64,000 bases of DNA, from NCBI GenBank assembly GCA_010645155.1, contig CM021320.1, positions 5,470,724 through 5,534,723 of the forward strand, given 5' to 3'. Shown here piece by piece: positions 1-13,490 of the stretch. This stretch comes from Tigriopus japonicus (taxonomy: Eukaryota > Arthropoda > Copepoda > Harpacticoida > Harpacticidae). A program made the translations under genes and the position numbers. The first letter of the stretch is position 1. Each line of letters begins with the position of its first letter. The notes beneath the pieces are model-generated. The model worked only from the letters and a program-made list of their open reading frames with translations. It did not search any database and had not been told where the DNA came from.

Positions 1-670
1 TCAGTGAAATAAAAACATACTAATACGAATCGTGGCAAAGCAAGCATTACCAAGGTAGCCAAAACTCTTTACCCACCACATTATCTTCATATCATAAAAG
101 TTCCGTGTACTGTACTCTACTAGAAAAAAATGGGTATAGTGAACGTCTTACATTCTGTGTGGCACCTTCCTTTTATATCACATCAAAGACATCCAAGGCC
201 ATGGATGTGTCTTTTATTAACAGTTTTCATCATTAAATCACGATTGTCACCTGATAGCATATCAGTTATCAATCATACAGCAGAAGTATATCTCCGAGTG
301 TAAATCCGTTATTTTTTTGGATATTTGTTTTCGTTTTTCCCTTTCCGTTTTCAACCGGATCCACTTTGGTTGCGATAAAATAAAAAGATTGCAGGAGTGG
401 CGTTCTTCTCCATGCAATCAGACGTCCTTAACGTATTTTATTGGAAGGATCGAAGGAGTGAGTTGCTGCCGCACACGGTTCTCAACTCGCCTTTGTGGTC
501 GTTGTTGCGAGAGCCAAGCTGGATGATTCTACTTCCACTATGCCATACATCTTGGAAGGGACATGCAACACGGGATTATTGCCCTTGGTCTTCTCCTATT
601 CCGTCCATTAAACTGCCAGAAGAGAGACCCATCCCCAAGTGGAACCAGGGAACCATCCAAAAGGACTCAA

Positions 671-768
671 GGAACGAAGAAAGAGAGAGAGAAGGCAAGA
701 GAGGGAGAGGAGAGGTGAAGAGGAAGAAGAAGCAGAGGAAACAGAAGCAGTAGTAGTAGTAGTAGTAG
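671..768. repeat. Polypurine (GA-rich) tract followed by (TAG)n
   Basis: From 671 to about 747 the plus strand is almost only A and G, with GAGAGA and GAAGAA runs and few interruptions. A (TAG)n microsatellite follows at about 751-768. Such mirror-like polypurine stretches can form triplex DNA or bind GAGA-type factors. That role is inferred only from composition. Confidence 0.8.
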
Positions 769-3700
769 TTGTTGTAGATAGTAGTAGAAGGGGATGGAAC
801 AGAGTGAGGATCTCGAGGAGAATGAGCCACAGCCATACTTAATTCATTGAAATTGAGAAGAGAACGATTTGGGAAGATGGAAAGAGACAGAGACAGAAAG
901 AGAGAGACTCGTGGCCAGATGTGGCTTCAAATGAAAGGGGTTTGGTCGGTGGGTCTTCACTTGGACGAAATATCGGTTCTTGATTGAAATAGGGCTCAAG
1001 GGCAATTTATTCCTATCCGAGCTTGACCAATCGATCTAGCCTCCATATCTATCTTCCTTTTCATAACTATCCTCTTTTCATACACCACGCTCCAACCACG
1101 GAAAAAAATCAATGTAAAGTCGGGGAGTACTACATAGGGGCATGTGTTGTTGGCAAAGAGTGACGAGACGAGAACCTCCAACTTTCATCCCACCTCGTCC
1201 TTCTCTATCACCACCTTCCGCACCTCATCTGACAAAGCCTTTTTTGGCCGCTTGATTCATTGACGTAGAAACTTTTTTCTCTCCCCTATCTCTAAAGTTC
1301 ATGGTGGACAGTGGCAGATTTTCATTTTACGTTCCCACTGACCTTTTGATGGACTCGCCTCTGGAAAGTGCAAACAAACTCGAGTGAAAAAGGGGAAGCA
1401 ATCTCTTCTTGCCTCTGCGTTTTAAAAATGGTCGGCTCTCAATGATTCATTGACTCAAATGCAAAGACTCGGCTAACGAACCTGAACGTTCTTCATTGGT
1501 CTGATTTTTTGGAACCCTCCTCCCTGACTTGTCCCTCCATTTGTTCGGCTCTTTTTACTCTGCAGAAAGTATCACACGCTTGATACGCTTCTCAACAAAA
1601 TGGACATGGAAGGACACACCACCACCGACCCAAGCAACATCCTCGCCATTATTTTCAGCTGCTGTTCAGGTCAAGCTCAAGATTTAGGAGTGGCTCACTC
1701 TCAAAATGAGCCGAGAGCCCAACTCACGGCTACAAATATGCAATCATATCTTGGTTTTCTTCTTGAAGTAAATTTGAATCGCAGCGAGGGTAAGTGTTTC
1801 TGGAAATTTAATCCCCTGGGGGGTAAAAATCATGGAATGATGGAGGTGGAAAAGAAGATCCACGGGGTGTTTGAGAGTAATTTTGGGCGTATGGGATCCC
1901 GACTTGAGGTTGAAGTTCTTGTCGTGGCACCACCGAGGACAAACAAAAGGGAATCTAAACAATGAAGATAAGCATATTTCACCCGAAGCTGTAGAAGGGG
2001 TTCCAGGTGTTCCCATCCCAGAAAAAAAACCTTTAGAAATAGCAAGAGGATGGTGGGTCTTCTTTCTCTCTCGCTTTCTGCCCGTTTGTTCGATGGTCGG
2101 TTGTGTGTTTCCCTTCTGGAACCGAAAGAGATCCCAGATTTGATTATGGCGAGACGTGGGGCTAGTTTTGAAGTTTTCCCGAGACTTCGTTCCATCCGTT
2201 TCCATCCTAGCACAGTGGGTTATCGTTTCTGCTTGTTTTCTGGCCTGGGTGGGATCCAATCGGCCACACGCACGCACTTGCAGATCGATGGATAGACAAA
2301 GAGAGCAGCTTCCAATGAGTCTTAGAAAGTGCAAAAAGAGCAACAAACTAAAACTTTAGGACTTTGTTCCTGGTTCCAGGTTTGCTGTCCCCGAACGAAC
2401 AAGCTTTAAGACACTCGTTGGAGGCTTCTTCAACTTCTGTTGTTTCCACTTGGGGTAGCACGCGAACCGAAAAAGGTCCTGTTTCCAGCACCCAGAACAT
2501 GGAACAAGGCGCAATCATTGGCATTTGGATCTACATAATAGGAATGGGCATTCTGGCTTGCGTTCCAATAACTAATACGCATACATATGCGGAATATAAG
2601 GGATAAAAGGAGGCAGAAAGAAGGAAAGAGGGAAAAAAAGATCCAGCCCACCAACGCATGAACACATATAAGAGGAGAAAAGTGCACGCGATTTCTCTTT
2701 CATAATGAAGCCCGAGTAGGATCCATTTCCGAGATGGAACAACACGTTCCACTTTCCAACTGATAAATAAAGGCTGCGAGATTGTCTAGGATTCCGAAAA
2801 AAGATCCATGGCTCTTTGCCTGTCTTGTTCCTCCTTTTCCACAACACAATACCGACAACAACCCGAGGATAGGAGCATGGAACCAACAGCTCTCATACAC
2901 TCACTTTCTCTCTGAGACACCCTGGCACTCACCCAACAAAGAACGAAGCGAAAGAGATGAAACACGTTTAATGAAAATGCTAATTTATGTCTCGGGCTAC
3001 AACACGTTTTGGCCGGCCAATGAGGAACACACACCAGGAGCCCTGAGGCCAACGACATCCACACTTACTGGAGCAATCCCAAAAGCCAGGAGGCCAAGCT
3101 AGGCATTCACCCAGAAGAGAAGAATGAGACGAGAATAATAATCACAGAAAACAACACCCTTGTCGTACAGCCGACTGACGACTTGTGCATAAATCGAGCC
3201 GGAGCAATGACTTCGAACACAATTCTGCTCGATGCGTACCAAAGAGATAGCTAATGGTACGGTTTCTTGTGTGGATCGAGAAAAGAGACTATTTATAAGT
3301 CACATTAAGAATCTTTTAATGTTTTTAAGGTTTTTTTTTGTTTCATTGTTAGCCATATTTGACATAACGAGTAAGTATCTTGTGATTGAAAAAGAAATTG
3401 CTCTCTTAAGCCCATTCAGTTCCATTTATCATCGGATTTATGAATAAAAGAATCTGCAGTACAACAACTTACGGTCGTAATTGATGGAACACAGATGGTT
3501 TTAGCGAGGTGGCTTTTATGCCTTATTCCCTAATGTTTCTGGAAGGTTGATGTTATTCCATTAACACGGAATGAGCCAAGACCATGCAGAATTGTATTCC
3601 GCCCAAAGAGAATATCCTATTTGGAGGCACCCAAAGGACTTTTGGATCAAAAGCAGCCTCTCTTGTCCCCACTTATTGTACATAGACTAGTATTGACCCT

Positions 3701-5402
3701 AAAGACGAAGAAGACTACGATGATAGCGATAAGGTCCAAGAAGAAGAGAAGGACGGCGGCAGCGATTCTTTACTCTTCTGTGCTTACAGTACAGTATTAG
3801 GAAAATGTTCATTGCGGCCTTCCTCTTGACTCGATCCTCTTCTTTGGAGAGGCCATTGATGCAGGACTGGTATTTTCGGGTCCTGAGGTGTTTTGAATAT
3901 TGAAGCCTTTGGCCTTAAGAGTAATACGATATATTGGAAGCGCTTCAAAGCCGGAGCGATACTGGAATCTTTTTTCCTATTCTTGCCCTCTTTTGCTCTA
4001 TCGCTCATGTGGATGTAGTAGGAAGTATAATCAAGAAATTAAGGCAACACATGGATGGAACCTCGTGTTTCCCCACATGTTTCATTTTCAAGATCCAAAA
4101 CCTTGGCCTAAAAATGGAACACCTACATAAGAACCCTTTGAGTCTTTTCCACGCTCCATTTATTTATGACGCTAACAAATTTGTATGTTAAACAAAGCGA
4201 ACTTGTTGCCATTTGGGTGGCAGAGTTTCAAAACTAAGTCAGATTTTTTCCAAGGATTCCTAATCTAGCCGAAAGGAATGACTTTCCCGGCTCTCAATGA
4301 CTTTCAAAGAAGCGGAGGGAAGAAATCTCGGATACGATCGAGACAGTTCAGGAAATGAATGTGCTTGACACATCTTTGAGTGCAAGACAATGACGAGAGA
4401 CAGAATAGAATGACTCAAAACTCCTCGTTGGTTAGATTGAGAGAGTGAAGCTCGTCGAGGATCCATCTTCTTTTCCAGCGTTCCCTATATATATGGTACT
4501 CGTACGTGTTTGCCGTGGCAGAGTGATAAAAAGCGGACACTTTTATCTCTCAATTTGCCAAGACAAAAGATGCCCATTGCATGCCAATGTCCAAAAGCGG
4601 TGGTCCATCTCGTGGGACCAACCGCGAGGAGGGATGGAACCAATGGAACCAAGCGTAAACAAAACCGTGGACAGCATTTTCCCTCTATTTTCGTTGCTCT
4701 GGAGAAGAAACTGGCCACAATGGTCCTTCTCTCACTGTAAATGCTAGACACACACACACAAACGGACAATGGAGAGGAAGAGCCTCATCATCTTTTTCTT
4801 ATTGAAAGTAGTTCCACAAAGTGCTGCTCTCATTTACTTAACAACACTCGATTAAAGCCAGTCGGAAGTGTGATGTTGGTTGCAGATATTTCCGCTTGTC
4901 CGTATTTACCCAACTCGGCCATCCACTCTGGCGAGTTCAGCCACGCAACTTGATGCATGCATGGATGTATGCAGCTTACCATACGTCAAAACGACCCCCA
5001 AACACTCCAAAACTTGGGCGTTTTGGAAGAAACTCTCTGAACTCTCAGTTTATGTGTTGGAGCAGATTTGCTAGCTCATTAGGAAATTCCAATATGGCGA
5101 GAGAAAGACGAGAGGTCGACAGTGCGTTGGCCGACCGACATCCTGCTGATTGTGGGAAACAACCGGTGAGTGAAAGGCCAAAAAGTATCGAGGTAAACGT
5201 CGAGAGGGAAAATGAAAGAGTCGGAAAAACTGCTTAAGAACCCTCTATTGGAACGTTCCACGTTACCACGGGCAGTGTTTTGTAAAGAAAGGGCTTAGAT
5301 GATAGCACGATGCCCGGAGAGGAGTGGGTACAACAATACTTGGTTTAACACGGGGGGAAATAGGAAATGGCTTCCGTTCGTTTCCCCGGACAAAACCAAA
5401 AC

Positions 5403-5457
5403 AAGAGAGAGAGAAACAGAGAGAGAGGAGGAGGGAGAAGAATAGAAGGAGAGAAGC
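5403..5457. repeat. GA-rich polypurine tract
   Basis: About 55 bp of nearly pure A/G sequence with GAGAGA and GGAGGA blocks. It lies about 370 bp downstream of the minus-strand gene at 5828-6727. No target-site duplication or terminal repeat is visible, so this is simple sequence rather than a mobile element. Confidence 0.75.
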
Positions 5458-5827
5458 CCAAATAAAGTTTTCTGGAGACCTATCAAGAAGTCACGTGGTC
5501 CTATGTGCGTAATGAAGGGATTGAGGGAACCAACGGCTCCTTCACCTCTTCTCATTAACCATAGTTTGAAGAGCCGCTTGCCAGAAGTCAGTCGATTTGG
5601 TGGCGGCTCTAACTCTAATAGCAAATGAAGTACAACCGAGCCACACGGGGGGGTTATCTCGATTTCATTAGTATTACATTCCATTCATCGTCGTACTTGG
5701 CACTCTTGGGGTTGTGATGTGACGGAGAGTCCAGAATAAGAAGAAACATTGATGAGAGCAGACTCACGCATGCACAAAAATAGATGATACTCTTAGTTTA
5801 CAGTAGGGGTTGGCTGGGGAATAATGG

Positions 5828-6727
5828 TCAAGACGTCTCTGGGGATCGACGAGAGAGGTCCACATTGGAAATGGCATTCCTCAAGCTCGATGAAAAAGAA
5901 AAGTCTTCATCGGACGTATCGTTGAGGGAACTACCCATCAACAGCTGACTGCTCGTTAGGGCGGATTTTCTCCGGGCAGGGAACCTGGGCGACGTGGGGG
6001 CTGGTCTTCTCACACTAGTTGTGGCCAACCGAGGCGCTAATGAGGGCGAAAGTGATCGCCGTGAGCCCGATCGACCACGGTAAGGCCTCCGCTTCTGGCC
6101 GTGTGGAGTAAATCCGGTCGGTTGATCCCTGGGCTTAAGGTAATCCTGGTTCCCACCGGTGGTCGACGAGGCGGCCGTGGGAGCTCGACTCTCGCCATTG
6201 GATGAGGCTGAAGAGGCACTAGCACTGCTCCCACTGGCACTGGTCGTGTTTCCGTGTCTATTTCTGGCCGCCAGGCAGCCCACAGCCGAGGCTGCTCGCA
6301 AGAGGTGCTCGTTTTTCATCAGCACCGTTTCCAGCGGGTTAGGTGTCTTCAGGGGTTGATCCAGGGTTTGGGATTTGAGGGAGAAAATGTTGTGCACAGC
6401 CTTGGACTTGCCTCCGGCTGCTTGCCAATTCTGCGTCATGGATCGACCGGAGAACCGCTTGTGCTTCTTGGTCAGGTACTGGAAGGCCTCGTTGACCTTC
6501 CGGAGCTCATCACGTTTGTCGGCGGTGGCTCGCGGATCTCGCCGGTCCACGGGTTTCATTTCCAAGTTGTGGAGCTTCAGCATGAATGCCGTTTGTATCT
6601 CGCCCATATCAGTGCCCTCAAAGGTCTTACTTGACGAGAATCCCAAGAGGGCCATGGCCTTCGATGTGTCCATCTTGACACGACCACTTGGAACATGGTC
6701 CGTGCCTCCTCGGGGCCCAAGCAACAT
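5828..6727 (-). CDS. Single-exon protein with degenerate J-domain-like N-terminus
   Basis: A 299-aa open frame. An in-frame stop lies seven codons before the ATG at 6727, so this start is the longest possible unless a 5' intron joins at the AG just upstream. Residues about 19-93 (MALLGF, then AFMLKLHNLEM, then LRKVNEAFQYLTKK) have the helix pattern of a DnaJ J domain, especially the KVNEAFQYL stretch of helix III. The HPD tripeptide that activates Hsp70 is absent, so it would be J-like and not a canonical co-chaperone. The rest is low-complexity: an Ser/Ala-rich segment near 160-190, then an Arg/Ser/Pro-rich basic segment near 205-255 that is probably disordered. No signal peptide or membrane segment is seen. 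I do not recognise an orthologue. The open frame is solid; the domain call is tentative. Confidence 0.7.
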   Translation of the reverse strand: MLLGPRGGTDHVPSGRVKMDTSKAMALLGFSSSKTFEGTDMGEIQTAFMLKLHNLEMKPVDRRDPRATADKRDELRKVNEAFQYLTKKHKRFSGRSMTQNWQAAGGKSKAVHNIFSLKSQTLDQPLKTPNPLETVLMKNEHLLRAASAVGCLAARNRHGNTTSASGSSASASSASSNGESRAPTAASSTTGGNQDYLKPRDQPTGFTPHGQKRRPYRGRSGSRRSLSPSLAPRLATTSVRRPAPTSPRFPARRKSALTSSQLLMGSSLNDTSDEDFSFSSSLRNAISNVDLSRRSPETS

Positions 6728-7341
6728 TGCCGACAGCTCTGATCATGGGGCAATAACCAACCAGAGAGGTTCCTCTCAGGCAGGATGATTCTTTATATCA
6801 ATGATGTGGACAGCATGCTTCCTTCTGCTTCTCCGTCTGCGTCGTCTTCTCTCTGACCTCCTTTGAGGCACGGTGAGAATGACCCAGCCACTGGCTCGGA
6901 TTTGGTGATAGGGCCTTGGGTGGAATATCCTCGGCTTCGATTTCGAAACTCCCAAGGGGCCCACTTTATACACAGTGGTGATATTAGTTCAGAAGCTTCG
7001 TCTTCTCCCCTCAGTCGATGCTGCTGTGGTTGTGGGGGTCGTAGTTGTTAGTGCTCCTCTACCTTCTCCGGCTACGCCACCACCTTTAGTTTTTTCTCGA
7101 CTAATACTGCGACTCTCATCTTCGTCGTTTTCTCCTTTGCCTCCTCCTCCACCTTCATCTCCCCGTACACGTGGTTGGCTTCGTTTCCAACAACAAACAA
7201 ACGAGCACATTTTGTTTTATGTTCAGCCATTTTTCATGACGACATTTTCAGCTTTCTTTTTCTCTCGTCGATCGACACCATTTCGTTTGGTTCCACTTCG
7301 ACTTGTTCCTCTTCTGTTGCTGGCCGATACTTGTACTACAC

Positions 7342-7372
7342 CTACTACCACCACCACCACTACCACCACCAC
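7342..7372. repeat. (CTA/CCA)n trinucleotide microsatellite
   Basis: About 31 bp of CTACCACCA-type triplets. It produces poly-His or poly-Thr in overlapping translations. No real exon contains it. Confidence 0.8.
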
Positions 7373-10300
7373 GGAATCGTCTTTTCTCTCGTGAAGGATG
7401 CCCATCACAGTCAACCAGCTCAATGGTCTTTCTCCGATATTGCAGGGCACGGTATGTGTACACAAACGGTGGCTAGAGCACAAGAAGGATGCTTCTTCGC
7501 TCGACACAACATCGTTGGTTGGAGCCTCGCAAGAAAGATCCCCCTTATAGAGGTACACCACTCTCACCCACGCCCCACAAACCACCCACCCAAACAAACA
7601 AACAAACGGAGAGTGAGCTTCTAAGCCAGGCAGGCGGCTAAAGCTCGGTCCAAATCACTCCCCGATTTCTTAAAAGCGACAAAGACAAACGAACTTGGTC
7701 TGATTGCGAAGGGACCTCACAAAAACCCTCAGGCCCAATTGACTCGTCCAGAGCAGGAGAAGTGGTGATGGCAATGAGACTTCTTTGATTTCGGAAGCGA
7801 GACACAAGAAGTCGTCCGTCTTAAGAGTTTGGTGGTTCCCCTTTGGGCTAGATGGTTGTTGGTTCTGTTTCAGGACCTTCGTTCATTATCGTGATTGTTG
7901 ATCAACTAAAACGACAACTTGGTTTTCAGACGTTTTCTCCCCTCCCTTTCTTACTTGTTCACGAGGGCAGAGTAGTTCGTACGTAGGACAGCTAGCGAGT
8001 CTAAAGCCTTGAGCAAGCAGCGATATTTGTGGTAGCGGTGAATGAAGACCCGAGAAGTGGCACCAAACAGCCTTGTAGTACGGGTGTTGTGCTAATAACC
8101 GTTCTGAAATTGGTTATGATGGCGCTTTACACCTCTTTGACGGGATGGTGTTAGTGTCAAGACGAACGAAGCTCCATGGAAAAGCAGCGAGGGCTTCAGG
8201 GAAGAGGGGCCTTAAATGGCTTTCAGTCCCAAGGTCTGAATTACGAGGGTAACTTGGTCATGGCAATGAGCCGTGTAGGGAACAACAAGTCATTGTGGAA
8301 CGAACTGACTGTTGTGGCGACTGACTCGTCTAGAAACTGTTGATGTCCGGAGAAAAGCGAATCCTAGCCGGAAACAACAACAAGAGGAAAGACAGGGAAT
8401 AAAACAAAGGAAACTAACTTCTGTCTCAAGTTTGACCAGGCGGCCAAAACCCCACCGACCAAAATATTTATCTCGCATTTTTATTAGAAAGAAAGGAAGT
8501 ATTTCGTTCGTCGCACCTTTTTTGGTTCAGAGGCAACACCCAAGTTGGATATTATGAAACACTGGATGGAAGGAGGTAATAAAAGAAAGGGCAATAGCGA
8601 AGGTCGAACGAATGGAGGAAGCACTAAAAAATGCAAATTGCATTCGATTGTGCAGCACTTAATTCTTTGGTCCTAGGTAAATTCCCTGTTTATGAATATA
8701 ACATTTTTGAGCACAAAAGAACCATAAATGAACCCAAAAGCACCTATTAATAATAGTCTTGAACTCACTCTGCATCCTTTCCATTTTCGTATATTTTTTG
8801 TTTTCCGTACCTCCTATCTTACTCAAAACCTTGATTCATTCGTAAGTTGTGTTCTGAGCCTACTTCAGCACTTGACCAATTGTTCATCTCCATGTCTGTC
8901 ACGAAGACGAAGGGTGGGTCCAATTACAAACGTTGGGTAGCTCATATAAAAGTGAAACAAGATCCGTGGACTGTCGTGCCCGGTTATCCAGAAGCTCGTT
9001 GAGTTATTTCTCTCATGTCGAGGAACAACATAATCTTAATTTGGTGGCGTTGGGCCCACGAGTTCTCGTCGACGCTGGATTTGGAACCTATTTACGAGTC
9101 AGTCTTCGTTCAGCTTTAGCCTAGGCTTCAGGATATTTCATTCCATTTCCCAACCAAATGGTTGTGTTTCTAAAAGCTTGGTAGGCATTGAAGCAACAGC
9201 GCGTTAGGCAAAGAAATCCGAGCTTCACTATATCAAGTTGGAACAACGTGGCACATGCTGTGGCAAATACTGTTCCATCCACTCGTTCCACTTGGGCTCC
9301 TTACAATGAAGGCACAGAGGGGAACAACCAAAGAAGACGGAGGGTTAGAACAGTGGGACACTCACAAAACAGAGACACGTCACCCGCAGGCACAGAGCAA
9401 CAGTCGCACCACCAAATTGTGATCCAACTTCCTAGTGAAAGAGGTACCAGGGTTCTTCCACTAATTTGGAAACGTCCTTGGATCCATTATAAATAGCTAC
9501 TACCCCTTTCACAACCGCGACATATCCCATCAAAAGATCTATTTTTATTAATCGTTGCAGCCTCTTTTTCTGTAACTGCTTGTGTCATTTCACTCCTCTT
9601 GAAACATATGAAAAGATAAGGAGCTGAAATGGTCTGGAACGTTCATTGAAGTACTCCCTCTTTTAGTCTGCTCTCGTTGTTCTGTGCGCGTTCCACAGAA
9701 TGGCGGCAGTGTTTTGGAACAAAGATGAAGACGGCAACCAAGACAAAAAGCGTTCCACAACAGATCTGTCTTGCTGACAAGAGCATGTGTCATTTCTCCA
9801 CAAGGAGATGATGAGAAACATTATGAATGGTGTGTAACACGGAACGGTCCACTGAGTGACTTGTTACATACCGCCCTACGGACTACGTTCACTATAGTTG
9901 GGTGAGTGAGCTCAATGGAGGAACGGACGAGGATAGATGGACGGACGTTAGAAAAAGAAGGACAACGAATGAGACGGACAGAGGTGGGCCCGAAAACAAA
10001 TTCAATCCCAAGTAAAACGAATTATAGCGTCTCGAACTGATGGGCCATAGTTGATCTACGAAAGCCAAAAAAATACACTCACACTCAATAAAACTAAAGG
10101 ATATGGAACATAAGATATTTGGGCATTGTCTCCTAGTCTTCTTCATGATTTTCGTAAGTCTAATTAAACTTAAAATTTCGCTTGTACCAAGTGATGCCTA
10201 ACTTTAAAGACTCTTTTCAAGCATCACTAGTACCATTATTATTATCATCATCATCATCGTCCCCATCAGCAACTCAGAAATGAGCCTGCCAGATCTGACA

Positions 10301-13300
10301 GGCATCCAAGCCAGAATTGGACCAAGGAGCCTTAGCTTGACGTTGAAGAGGAACAAGAACAACAGCCAAGAAAACGGGCCCAATCTTCAGCTCATTTAAA
10401 GGAGCAAGGCACCCTTTCATCACAAGCACATTTTCCCTCATTAACATGGTTGACAGAGTCTTATGGCATGAGCAAAGCATCTGAATCAAAGCCGAAATCC
10501 ATATTTGAAAAAGAAGGAATTGGTTTGGTTGGGCGGGCATTCCATTCCATTATTTTTGATGAACATCTTGATGCTCCTGGGGGCACACCCAATGTTGGAA
10601 TAAAAGACTCATCTTTGCTCGAGGAGTTTTTTCTCGCCTTTCGAATGGCCTTTAATAACAGTAACTTTTCCAACAGGGGATTCTGTGCCATTTCTTGACT
10701 TTCATTTGAAATTGCCCTCCACGGGAAAGAACGGGCGAAAGACAAAATGAACACAGAGAGTAAGAAAGACAGGCCAGAATCTACCACCAGATCTGGTGTT
10801 GTGCGGCCGGTCTCTAAATGAAAGAGGTGCTTTATTTCCTTTTGAAATTCCAGAATGTCTTATGGCAGCCTTATTGCACACACAGAGCAGCGTCATTCGA
10901 GCTTGAAGTACCCTCATACGTTACGAATATAAATCCGGCGAGAGGAGGAAGCACAAGAAAGTCCCTCTATTTCCGACTCGATGTACGGAATGGCAGTTTC
11001 TCTCAGAGCTTAGTAGCTAGAAGACCACTTGAGCATTGGATAGTTCTTTCGTTTTATTTTACTAGCACATTTCCAATGACTTGAATCGACACTCTTTTCG
11101 GGTCTTGAAGTTCCCAATCGGGGTCCTGTTTATCCATGCTGACATCGATAAATGTCCATGAGGTGACAGTAGTCCCGGATCTTGCCTATAAGCCGAATGA
11201 ATGGGAAAGGAATCATACAAAGGAAACATTGCTCGTGTGAAGTTCCATTTCTTCCCGTTTCCCGTCCAAAGTTGCTGGTTGGCCTTTGATCAATGGCGAG
11301 AAGTCAATTTCTTGCCGTGTTTGAAGCCATTAGATTGTGCCTGCCTTCAATAAAAACTTCTTCCTCGGAAGCCAAAGCAGAACACACAACCGGAATTGGA
11401 GGAGACGTACTACTGTAGGACTAGAACAGTTCTTCTGTCCATTTATTTCGGCTGTTGCTTTCAAGACTCTCCCAAGAACCGAGGACGAACCAAGCCGAGA
11501 CCACTGAAGGCCAGTGCTCGTCGGGGGAAAAGTTGGTTTGTGTTCTGTTTTTGGCCTCTTTCGATCTTACTCTGTCTTCATAAAAATTGCAACCAAGGCG
11601 TCTATGCAAGAACGTCTGGCATTTGGTTGGATCACTGAGAACACACACCAAGAGCGTCAGTAAGCTTTGAGCACGAGAGGGGGGCATGTTCCACATTGGT
11701 TCCTCAGATCTCTCTCAATGAGCAACAAACATTGAGGAAATGAGTCAGGAACCTCGGCATTTCTAACTCCGGATCATCAGGGCATTAATCATTTCTTCTC
11801 GACCATGCCCAGTTATCCGCTACAGTAGGTACACAAAGTTCGCCCCATTCAACGAGATACCTTCGAATAATTGCTTTTCACAACAGGATACGACATGTCA
11901 GTCGTACAGTACTTTTCAAGAGAATGGACCATGGCCCCATTGTGTGCTATAGAAAAATGCCCCGTGGTGCATAAATGTGTTGCTTGGTTGAAGTAGTAAG
12001 AACATTGAAATAAAAAAGCAAAATTCCCTAAAGGGCTCCAGATGTGTCATAAAAGCAAAATTATTCCCTCCTCTCCAACCCCATTTGGCATTGTAGCTTG
12101 GCGATGCATTCAAAAGGCACTGTGAATCTTGAGATGGAACACTCTTCGATTAAATGAAAAGGTGGACATTCAAACCCAAACCTGACCACTATTGAACCTC
12201 TCGTGAATCAAGAGGATGGAAGGGCGCCCATTCCAAATGTTCAGAATGACATGAAGATATACGACCAATCGCGTTGGAAGGCTCCCACTGGTGTTCCATT
12301 TGAGTGGGTCCATGCAAGGTCCATCTGTGAAGATAGAGAGCATGTGCAGATCTAATTAGTCGGATTGTCCGATCCAAGAGGACTAAGCAAAATGGACAGA
12401 TGCTTTCATTTTTGTTCTTCTTCTTTGCCTTGTTCTTTTGGTGCCAATGGCAGCACCTTTGGGATCCGTATGGCTTGTCTTAGTTCTTTCTCTCTCAGAT
12501 CTCCCACCTGAATTTGCGCTGCTTCCAAGAAATTAGGTCAGTGAATGAGGGAGTATTCCCCTACCAGTACATATTAGATCAAAGGAAATAATGCTTCTTT
12601 TTCCCTCTCAAACAAAGTGATGATGAAAGTCCCTCAAGAGCCCACCGAGAACTTGAGAATATGGAAGCAGCCTCATCAGGGATATTATTATGCACAGGTA
12701 CCATATGACTGAACGAGAGACGGGGAAAAAAGTATTTGAGCTCCCACTTTTTTGTAACGAGAATATATACTTTGAAAGTTGGGCCTGCCAAGACTTCAAC
12801 AACGGGGTTCTTTCTTTCTTTCTTTTTTATTTTCTTTGTAAGGGAGTATTTTCTTGACGGCTTCTACATACCTCTCGAGTTTGGAGTTGAGCAATGATTG
12901 CTTGGAAAATGAAATTGTGACTCAACTGACATATTGGAATGGAGCTGAGTGACATACACACACGTACTACATTGTTTATATGTACCGCGTAGTTGTCGGG
13001 TTATGTGGGACCGAGGGAAGATGAATATCCCTTCTGTCCCACTATATCAGAGAGAACCCAGAAACCAGGGACGCCAAATCTTTAAACCGAAGAACCCGAG
13101 GATAATGAAATTCAACGGACCTTGGGTGATAGAGCCTCCCTGAGGCAAAATACTCTCACACCTTTAGTCTGAGTTCGTTCTCGTTTCAAGACGATGTATT
13201 GCATGTTCAAATGGAAGCCACAATTCATTTATCATGTTGCTGAAAACGGAGGAAAACGGAAGAAATATCCGAGAAGAACAGAAAAAGGTGATGAACCAGT

Positions 13301-13346
13301 CGCAGGCAGATATTCTCGTGGTTGGATCTCACACCAACTGAACCAT

Positions 13347-13403
13347 ACATCTCACCCCCACCAGTGTACAAAAACTTTAAAAATGTTTTTTTTTTTAAAT
13401 TTA
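13347..13403. repeat. Left copy of 57-bp direct repeat abutting an assembly gap
   Basis: This 57-bp segment starts ACATCTCACCCCC, continues through CAGTGTACAAAAAC and ends in an A/T homopolymer region. It recurs immediately after the run of N at 13434-13490 with only one or two base changes, all in the homopolymer area. The arrangement is typical of unmerged contig ends, so the second copy may not exist in the genome. Confidence 0.9.
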
Positions 13404-13433
13404 NNNNNNNNNNNNNNNNNNNNNNNNNNNNNN
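13404..13433. other. Assembly gap of 30 N
   Basis: Thirty ambiguous bases. Matching 57-bp sequences on both sides suggest the two contigs actually overlap here and the gap is a scaffolding artefact. The poly-T/poly-A run at the contig edge probably broke the assembly. Confidence 0.98.
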
Positions 13434-13490
13434 ACATCTCACCCCCACCAGTGTACAAAAACTTTAAAAATGGTTTTTTTTTTAATTTAG
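13434..13490. repeat. Right copy of 57-bp direct repeat abutting the gap
   Basis: Near-identical copy of 13347-13403, differing mainly by a G in the run after AAAAATG. Its position directly after the N run favours an assembly duplication over a true tandem repeat. Confidence 0.9.

Larger units (their letters stand above)
1..5827. other. Non-coding stretch, no convincing gene
   Basis: I see no conserved protein domain or convincing exon here. The open frames on both strands are short, overlap each other and are often low-complexity. The longest, about 200 codons on the minus strand at 1744-2346, matches no family I know. The stretch holds GA-rich and TAG-rich simple sequence (671-768 and 5403-5457) and many scattered GGAAC/GTTCC words. 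A short acidic frame near 3689-3829 looks faintly coding but has no supporting neighbours. Confidence 0.5.
6728..13403. other. Non-coding stretch upstream of the J-like gene
   Basis: No domain-bearing frame was found on either strand. The first few hundred bases are the likely promoter of the minus-strand gene ending at 5828. They contain Arg-codon-like CGT/CTT triplet sequence and a CAC/ACC microsatellite at 7342-7372. Overlapping opposite-strand frames near 10274-10787 are mutually exclusive and unrecognisable. The remainder is AT-balanced unique sequence with many short purine runs. Confidence 0.5.

Noticed and set aside
3689..3829. Short acidic plus-strand frame after a possible AG acceptor (DPKDEEDYDDSDK)
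   Set aside because: Acidic stretches arise easily from GA-rich DNA. There is no partner exon or donor and no domain.
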